A stretch of 64,000 nucleotides of DNA. Source: Armigeres subalbatus. Taxonomy: Eukaryota; Arthropoda; Insecta; Diptera; Culicidae. Where the stretch lies: assembly GCF_024139115.2 (NCBI RefSeq), contig NW_026943174.1:150812-214811 (forward strand). Direction: 5' to 3'. The first letter of the stretch is position 1; every line of letters starts with the position of its first letter. Below the pieces are notes generated by a model. It was not told where the DNA came from, did not search any database, and saw only the letters and a list, made by a program, of their open reading frames with translations. This document shows, one piece after another, positions 57,222 to 64,000 of this stretch. Made by a program: the position numbers and the translations under genes.

Positions 57222-57566
57222 ATGAACCTAAATATCTATCGGAGGTTATAACTAACAGAACAGAAGGAATGAAGAAAATCCATCTATACATTTTGCGGAT
57301 ACGAACGCAGATCAACTCATTTCTATATAGACGAAAATAAGAAGATAATAATTGTGTATCCACATCATGCTTCCAGGAAATTTGACGGTATTCAACCTTT
57401 TTGTCACGTTTGAAATTAAATTAGTTTTAACCAAAAGCCAAAATTATTATTTACGGAAAAACAGTAAAGGCGCAGATTTCGTCAATTTCTTCAACGTTCA
57501 GAATAATACTCATTTCATTTCTAATTCAAGTAAAAATAAAAAAATGCAAAAGTCGTTTACCTGCAT
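57222..57566. other. Unassigned AT-rich stretch
   Basis: An 80-codon frame at 57352-57594 (VFNLFVTFEIKLVL...) has no domain and runs into the MITE. Confidence 0.35.
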
Positions 57567-57569
57567 TAA

Positions 57570-57797
57570 GGGTCTGTCTCAATTGGATAATTAAACTGAA
57601 ATTAAACTTAAAAGTGACATTTCAATAATTATCAAATAACCCTACTCCCAGAGCAAGATTATTTTTGAAAGATATCGAATATTTTTTTATGGATAACTTA
57701 TTGTATTGCTGGGTAGCACCAGACATCCTTATTTCCAGGTGATTTTTAATACTCGAACTGTCACTTTTAAGTTGAATTCTCCAAATGAGACAGATCC
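57570..57797. mobile_element. TWA-type MITE, intact copy
   Basis: Ends GGGTCTGTCTCAATTGGATA and (reverse complement) GGATCTGTCTCATTTGGAGA, both going on to 'aacttaaaagtgaca'. TAA at 57567-57569 and 57798-57800 suggests a PIF/Harbinger-like origin. A damaged relative lies at 27377-27550. Confidence 0.85.
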
Positions 57798-57800
57798 TAA

Positions 57801-58231
57801 AATATAAAGACATTTCATATACCACCCTAACTTTCAATATGTTGTGCATATGAAAAATAAAAAAATAAATATATTTTCTGCACCCGCATATGTTGGACCT
57901 TCATCTTCACGAAAATAATCCATTGGCAAAGACACCAAACATGCGAACCAACTCATTGATCGACGCTCTTATATGCTGCACTTAGCACGCCAATTCATTA
58001 GCATTTTGTGATTTTGTTTAACACTGCGAGAGCACAGAAAAGTGCACGCAGCAGTGTACGCGCAGCGCAGCGGCACTGAGTCATGATTTGCTCCCGCTCG
58101 AATACGACGCAGAACCGAAGGCAGCCACTCGCAACGCTGCAGCTCTCACACAAATTGTTTAGTTGCTCACACAAACCTTTTCTCGCGCAGCGTTATGGAG
58201 CTTGGAGGTGAGTAGCTGGTTTTGTTCGCAG
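57801..58231. other. Unassigned, GC-richer patch at 58020-58200
   Basis: Contains 'gtgtacgcgcagcgcagcgg', 'tgagtcatgattt' and 'tttctcgcgcagcgttatgg'. The sequence resumes after the MITE at 58498. It could be a promoter or an old element; no gene can be attached. Confidence 0.35.
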
Positions 58232-58233
58232 TA

Positions 58234-58495
58234 CAGTCGTGATTCGCTGGTTGAGATTTTAATACTTGGGCCACTTTTTAGTTGGGCCTCCGCTGGTTGG
58301 GTCATGGTCCAACTAAAAAGCAACCATACGTCAAAAATCAATGTAAACACGGAAATCGGGATAAGGCGTCACTGGACATCATTTGTGATGTTCAAGTCTA
58401 AATACACGTGTTCAAATGGCTGTCAGTTGGCCCAACTAAAAAACCGAATTCGTTAGTTGGGTCGAGGTCGTGGCCCAACCACCGAATCGCGACTG
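58234..58495. mobile_element. pogo/Tigger-like MITE, second family
   Basis: CAGTCGTGATTCGCTGGTTG left, CAGTCGCGATTCGGTGGTTG reverse-complemented right; 'gttgggcc' and 'caactaaaaa' copies lie inside in both directions. TA at 58232-58233 and 58496-58497. 262 bp, no transposase. Confidence 0.9.
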
Positions 58496-58589
58496 TAGTG
58501 AGAAACAGCGCTCTACACACAAATTGTTGGAAGATGTGTGCTCTGCGTGGATCGTGCGTGCGCTATGCCAACTCTGAACAGGTCAACTC

Positions 58590-58760
58590 TAGTTCGACCG
58601 AAAATGTAGTTTGACCGAAAGCGACGTACATCCTTAAGGAACATTTGGCCGAACTTGTAAAAAGTTGTTTACCCTAACAGGTTATTTGGCTCAAAATGCC
58701 GTTCGGCCGAAAAAGTCGTTTGACCGAAAAGATCATCTGACCAAAAACGTCTTTCGGTAA
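58590..58760. repeat. GGCC-type short repeat
   Basis: 'agttcgaccgaaaatgtagt', 'ggccgaaaaagtcgtttgac', 'cgaaaagatcatctgacc'. The same style as 968-1740. Confidence 0.75.
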
Positions 58761-59793
58761 GAATCCCCATACAACCAGAATGCATGCATAATACACTCAA
58801 CCCTCTTTTTACGGCAGTTTTTTTTTACGTCACTTCGTTTTACGGCCTCCTTTTTACGGCACGTGACGTAAAAATAATTTGAAACATTATTGACATCCAA
58901 AAGTAAGCCTATAAGAAGACACTCTTAGAAACCCAAAGAACAAAGTAGATGCTTTGTATACACATCATTTGCCTTCAACAATTGTTCCGTTCCAGGTAAT
59001 CCAAGAATTTCCTGGAGTCTACACGCGTAACCGAGGACCTAAGGTCTACAAGCGTGGCGAAAGAGCTGTTATCTATTGTAAAAAAAGGTTTATGCCTAAT
59101 TTGATATATTGAAGCAAATTCCGTTCCAGGTCATACAAGAATTCCCTGGATTATAGGTCTTGAGGTCTACCCGCGATACCGAAGGGGTGTTATCTCTTTT
59201 ATTAAATGGTTCATGCTCTATATGATCTATTAAACCAAACTCAATATGCCTTAAGCAGCCGTTTCTTTCCTGGTCATCCAAGAATTCCCTAGACTCCTCA
59301 GCCGCGGATTCATCCCAAATATGTCCTCCGAATATTTGTTTTTCACTTGCGTCTCAAATGTAGGCATATGAGTTGTTCTAAGATCTCCAAATTGCCCTTG
59401 AGTTTGAATCAAATGGTCTGCCGAATCAACCAAGGCTTTTATGATGTCCCCAGCCGCGGTATCAACCCAATCATGTCCTCCAAGTATTTGTCTTTCGCAT
59501 GGGTCTCAAATCCAGACATATGAGATGCTTTAAGATCTCCAAATCCTCCTGGAGTTTGAATCAAATGGTCTGAAGAATCAACCAAGCCTTCCATGATGTC
59601 CATAGCTCCGGCAATGACCCAATTATGTCCTCCGAGTATTTTACTTTCACTTGGGTCTCAAATCCAGACATATGAGATGAAATAAGATCTCCAAATCGTC
59701 CTGGAGTTTGAATCAAATGGTCTGCTGAATCAACCGAGGCTTCCATGATGTCCCCAGCCGCGGTATCATTCCAATAATGTCCTCCGAGTATTT

Positions 59794-59933
59794 CTAGACC
59801 AACATTTGAAAAGGGCGTAATAGCCAAAATTTATTCCTTCTGATTCTTCGTCTACATATAAAGCTTTGTATGTGGACGAAGAATCAGAAGGAATAAATTT
59901 TGGCTGTTACGCCCTTTTCAAATGTTGGTCTAG
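59794..59933. mobile_element. 140-bp near-perfect palindrome with 4-bp target duplication
   Basis: Two ~70-bp arms meet at AAGCTT (59861-59866) with no spacer and only about three mismatches. CTAGACCAACATTTGAAAAG is at the left end and its reverse complement at the right. ATTT is repeated at 59790-59793 and 59934-59937, and removing the element restores the normal array sequence 'gtatttgtctttcac'. It is therefore a discrete insertion into one array unit. Confidence 0.93.
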
Positions 59934-61066
59934 ATTTGTCTTTCACTTGCGTCTTAAATCCAGACATATAAGATGTAGTAAGATCTCCAAATCGTCCTGG
60001 AGTTTGAATCAAATGGTCTTCCGAACCCACCAAGGCTTTCGTGATGTCCATAGCTGCGGTATAAACCCAATTATGTCCTCCGAGTAATTTTCCTTCACTT
60101 GCGTCTTAAATCCAGACATATGAGATGTGGTAAGATTTCCAAATCGTTCTGGAGTTTGAATCAAATGGTCTGCCGAATCAACCGAGGCTTCCATGATGTC
60201 CCCAGCCGCGGTATCAACCCAATTATGTCCTCCGAGTATTTGTCTTTCACTTGGGTCTCAAATCCAGACATATAAGATGTAGTAAGATCTCCAAATCGTC
60301 CTGGAGTTTGAATTAAATGGTCTGCCGAATCCATCAAGGCTTCCGTGATGTCCATAGCTGCGGTATCAACCCAATTATGTCCTCCGAGTAATTTTTTTTC
60401 ACTTGCGTCTCAAATCCAGACATATGAGATGTGGTAAGATTTCCAAATCGTCCAGGAGTATGAATCAAATGGTCTGCCGAATCCACCAAGGCTTCCATGA
60501 TGTCTATAGCTGCGATATCAACCTAGGTATGTCCTCCTAGTAATTTTCTTTCACTTGCGTCTCAAATCCAGACATATGAGATGTAGTAAGATCTCCAAAT
60601 CGTCCTGGAGTTTGAATCAAATGGTCTGCCGAATCAACCAAGGCTTCCATGATGTCCCCAGCCGCGGTATCAACCCAATTATGTCCTCAGTGCAGTTCTC
60701 TTTCACTTGCGTCTCAAATCCAGACATATGAGATGTAGTAAGATCTCCAAATCGTCCTGGAGTTTGAATTAAATGGTCTGCCGAATCCATCAAGGCTTCC
60801 GTGATGTCCATAGCTGCGGTATCAACCCAATTATGTTCTCCGAGTAATTTTCTATCACTTGCGTCTCAAATCCAGACATATGAGATGTGGTAAGATTTCC
60901 AAATCGTCCAGGAGTTTGAATCAAATGGTCTGCCGAATCAACCAAGGCTTCCATGATGTCCATAGCTGCGGTATCAACCCAATTATGTCCTCCGAGTATT
61001 TTTCTTTCACTTGCGTCTCAAATTCAGACATATGAGATGTTTTAAGACCTCCAAATTGTCCAGGAG

Positions 61067-61351
61067 GGCCCCCCTTAGCCGTGCGGTAAGACGCGCGGCT
61101 ACAAAGCAAAACCATGCTGAGGGTGGCTGGGTTCGATTCCCGGTGCCGGTCTAGGCAATTTTCGGATTGGAAATTGAATCGACTTCCCTGGGCATAAAAG
61201 TATCATCATGATAAACGAATGCAAAAATGGTAACCTGGCTAAGAAACCTCGCAATTTATAACTGTGGAAGTGCTTAATGAACACTAAGCTGCGAGGCGGC
61301 TTTGTCCCAGTATGGGGATGGAATGCAAATAAGAAGAAGAAGACGAAGAAG
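61067..61351 (+). mobile_element. Feilai SINE, complete, 14-bp target duplication
   Basis: A box 'cttagccgtgcggtaagacg', B box 'gggttcgattcccggtgccg', tail 'aagaagaagacgaagaag'. AAATTGTCCAGGAG (61053-61066) recurs as AAATTGTCCTGGAG (61352-61365). It sits in the left arm of giant foldback 2. Confidence 0.96.
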
Positions 61352-61520
61352 AAATTGTCCTGGAGCTTGAATCAAATGGTTTGCTGAATCAACCAAGGCC
61401 TTCATGATGTCCCCAGCAACCCCAGTAACAACCTGCGCAGCACAAGTCAGATAATCATCCCAAGGAACATTTTTATTTCTATAACGGTCATGAAAACCAT
61501 TATTTGCTCTACATGACTTC

Positions 61521-61959
61521 GGTGAAATCAGCATAAAAAACTAAAATGTTTGTTGGGATGGTTCTAGCAATTTGATTGTGACTAAATTCGGCAATTCATA
61601 TAGGCCATGCTCTTTTTGATCCATAGAACTAAAGTGAATACGGCTTCAACTATTGTTCCATTGCAGATCATCCATGAATATCATCCATCCCTGAAATATA
61701 AGCTTTACGGTCAACACACGTAACCAAAAGGCTGTTATCACTTTAAAAAAATTTGCTCATACCCGTTTTGATCCATAGGATTAAGTTGGATACCTCTTCA
61801 ACTATTGTTCCATTCCAGGTAATTTAAGAAAGGCATAGAGTACTGGTCTTTAGGTCTACAGGATTAATATTTCTAAATGGTTCATCCCATTTTGATCCAT
61901 ATTAAATACGCATTTAACAATTATTCCACTCCAGGTCATCGAAGAAATGTCTGAAGTCT
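61521..61959. repeat. Spacer of giant foldback 2, with diverged units
   Basis: Carries 'cggtcaacacacgtaacc' (about 61710) and 'attccaggtaatttaagaa' (about 61811), i.e. worn units like those at 58980-59200, around the point where array orientation reverses. Confidence 0.7.
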
Positions 61960-63665
61960 AGACTTCGTGGCCGGGGACATAATGGAAGCCTTGATTGATT
62001 CGGTAGACCATTTGATTCAACCTCTAGAACAATTGGGAGATCTTACAACATGTTACATGTCAGAATTTGAGACGCAATTCGCAAACTATCCAAATTCCAG
62101 GAAAACTTTGAGATCTTACAACACCTCATATGCCTTGATTTAAGACGAGTGAAAGACAAACACTCGGGGAATATAATTGAGTTGCTATCGCGAGTGAAGA
62201 ATTCAAACTCCAGGAAAATTAGAAGATCTTACAACATCTTACATGCTGAAATGTGTGACTCAAGTGAAAGACTAATACTCAGAAGACAAAACTGGGTTGA
62301 CACCGCGGTTGGGGGAACCATGGTAGCCTTGGTTGATTCATTAGACCATTCGATTCAAACTCCAGGATAATTTTGAGATCTTACAACACCTCATATGTCT
62401 TGTTTTGAGATGCAAGTGAAAGAAAAATATTTAGAGAACATATTGGAGTTGATACCACGGCTTAGGACATCATGAAATCTTTGGTTGATTCGATAGATCA
62501 TTTGATTTAAGCTCCAGGACAATTTGAAGATCTTAGAACATCTCATATACCTGTATTTGAGACGTTATTAAAAGACTAATGCTCAGAAGACAAAATTGGG
62601 TTGACATCGCGGCTGGGGGGGTAAAAGTCTAATACTCGGAGGGCATGATTGGGATGATACCATGGCTGGGGGCTGGGGTTGATTCATTTCACCATTTGAT
62701 TTATACTCCAGGACAATTTGGAGATCTTACAATATCGAATATGCCTGTATTTGAGACGTTAGTAAAAGACCAATACTCAGAAGACAAAATTGGGTTAACA
62801 CCGAGGCTGGGGACATCGTGGAAGCCTTGTTTGATTCTGTAGACCATTTGATTCAAACTCCAGGACAATTAGCTTATCTTAAAACATCTCAAATACCTGG
62901 ACTTGAGACGCAGGTGAAAGGAAAGTACTCGGAAGACATTATTGGGATGATACCGCAGCTGAGGACATCATGCAAACCTCAGTAGATTCGGTAGACCATT
63001 TGATTCAAACTCCAGGACGATTTGGAGATCTTACAACTTCATACATGCAAGAATTGAAGACGGATGTGAAAGACAAATAATCGGAGGACAAAATTGGGTT
63101 GACACCGAGACTGGGGACATCATGGAAGCCTTGGTTGATTCGGTGGACCATTTGATTCAAACTTCAGGACAATTTGGAGATCTTACAACACCTCATATGT
63201 CTTGTTTTGAAACGCAAGTGAAAGACAAATCCTCGGAGGACATAATTGAGTTGATACCACGACTTGGGACATCATGAAGGCTTTGGTTGATTTGGTAGAC
63301 CATTTGATTCAAACTCCAGGACGATTTGGAGATCTTACTACATCTCATATGTCTGGATTTGAGACGCAAATGAAAGACAAATCCTCGAAGGACATAATTG
63401 AGTTGATACCACGACTTGGGACATCATGAAGGCTTTGGTTGATTTTGTAGACCATTTGATTCAAACTCCAGGACGATTTGTACATAGATCTTACTACATT
63501 TCATATGTCTGGATTTGAGACGCAAGTGAAAGACAAATCCTCGTAGGACATAATTGAGTTGATACCACGACTCGGGACATCATGAAGGCTTTGGTTGATT
63601 TGGTAGACCATTTGATTCAAACTCCAGGACAATTTGGAGATCTTATAACATCTGCTGGATTCGGA
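61960..63665 (+). repeat. ~152-bp tandem array, right arm of giant foldback 2
   Basis: The reverse complement of the left-arm unit: 'gacatcatgaaggctttggt', 'agaccatttgattcaaactc', 'caggacgatttggagatctt', 'catatgtctggatttgagac', 'gcaagtgaaagacaaat'. About ten units. Units near 63080-63600 resemble each other most, suggesting recent local amplification. Confidence 0.94.
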
Positions 63666-63828
63666 GAGATCCTACAATAACTCATGTACGACGCAGGTGA
63701 ATGTATTTGAAAGTATCCTCACTATCAATAAATTAAGTGAAATACTAGAAATTTTAGCAAAAATTCTTTTTACGTCACATTCGATTTACGTCCCCCCAAT
63801 AAGTGACGTAAAAAGAGGGTTGAGTGTA

Positions 63829-64000
63829 GAATTGTTTTTTTCATTTATGCGATGCCTATGCGCACAAATTTCATCGTAGGGGAGGCGATTACTTATCCGA
63901 CGTTCCACGGTAGTGTATGCGATGTGCACTTTGTACATTGCGATATAGTTTACGATAACAAGCTCTGTTTGACAAATAATCCGATTTCATTTGAGTTTGT
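63829..64000. other. Flanking sequence to window end
   Basis: Nothing recognised in the last 170 bp. Confidence 0.4.

Larger units (their letters stand above)
58980..61520 (-). repeat. ~152-bp tandem array, left arm of giant foldback 2
   Basis: About eleven clear units. 'cctccgagta' or a variant recurs near 59325, 59477, 59629, 59781, 60078, 60230, 60382, 60533, 60686, 60838 and 60990. Each unit has 'tctttcacttgcgtctcaaa', 'tccagacatatgagatgt', 'agatctccaaatcgtcctgg', 'agtttgaatcaaatggtctg', 'aaggcttccatgatgtcc' and 'gcggtatcaacccaattatg'. The outer units (58980-59300) are more diverged and carry 'gtctacacgcgtaacc'. Each unit gives a ~60-codon minus frame; 152 is not a multiple of 3, so frames do not join. 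Confidence 0.95.
58794..63826. mobile_element. Giant foldback element 2, 5.0 kb, TA target duplication
   Basis: CACTCAACCCTCTTTTTACG starts the left end, and its exact reverse complement closes the right end. TA flanks both (58792-58793, 63827-63828). Subterminal 'ttacgtca' words repeat at both ends. The interior is two ~152-bp tandem arrays in opposite orientation (about 59100-61520 and 61960-63665) around a ~440-bp spacer, so almost the whole element could fold back. A Feilai SINE and a 140-bp palindrome inserted later. No transposase; presumably mobilised by a Tc1/mariner-type enzyme. Confidence 0.88.

Noticed and set aside
59096..61115. Repeated ~60-codon frames (SADHLIQTPGRFGDL type)
   Set aside because: One frame per 152-bp unit; units are not a multiple of three and frames never join, so a repeat protein is unlikely.
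61067..61150. tRNA gene on the basis of A and B boxes
   Set aside because: The cloverleaf is incomplete and it continues into a SINE body with GAA tail and target duplication. The same holds for all other Feilai copies.
1..64000. Endogenous viral elements, as common in Aedes
   Set aside because: I saw no flavivirus-, rhabdovirus- or retrovirus-like domain on either strand. Reverse transcriptases found are LINE or Penelope type.

Overview
The window looks like a heterochromatin-like or TE-dense stretch of a mosquito chromosome, most likely Aedes (Ae. albopictus or Ae. aegypti). The best clue is eight full or partial copies of a tRNA-derived SINE with an A box, a GGTTCGATTCC B box and a (GAA)n tail, which I recognise as Feilai, a family described from Aedes. 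Jockey, CR1-like, R1-like and Penelope-like retroelements, TA-, TTAA- and TWA-flanked MITEs and GGC-rich dispersed repeats also fit. I found no convincing host protein-coding gene: almost every longer reading frame lies in a transposon or a tandem repeat. There is one 25-N assembly gap (13823-13847).

Layout. 1-3.7 kb: degenerate dispersed repeats, a LINE remnant, a pogo-like MITE and a hairpin element. 3.7-7.2 kb: a ~140-bp satellite. 7.2-10 kb: unassigned. 10-13.4 kb: a Jockey-clade retrotransposon on the minus strand, peppered with pieces of the same ~140-bp satellite. 13.9-18.6 kb and 20.0-20.8 kb: two related ~80-90-bp satellite arrays. 22.6-25.2 kb: a ~150-bp repeat and a 24-bp minisatellite. 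25.2-32.7 kb: mostly unassigned, with a second LINE remnant. 32.7-33.2 kb: a hAT element with a Tc1/mariner-type MITE nested inside. 34.3-38.7 kb: a DNA transposon with ~0.5-kb inverted repeats and a broken transposase. 39-41.3 kb: GC-rich repeats and an R1-like LINE remnant. 42-45 kb: MITEs, simple repeats and a Penelope-like element in two opposite-strand pieces. 45.3-47.5 kb: the best-preserved LINE. 48.1-52.5 kb and 58.8-63.8 kb: two very large foldback elements filled with ~130-152-bp tandem arrays. 54-58.7 kb: MITEs and short GGCC-rich repeats.

The parts do not form a pathway. The window records layered insertions: a SINE inside an array inside a 5-kb inverted-repeat element, a MITE inside a hAT element, a MITE inside a Penelope ORF. 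The most unusual points are (i) the satellite pieces spliced into the Jockey element, which may be an assembly artefact, (ii) the two giant foldback elements whose internal tandem units share a motif, and (iii) several near-perfect palindromes, one with a clear 4-bp target duplication. Short indels throughout the arrays suggest a noisy long-read consensus.
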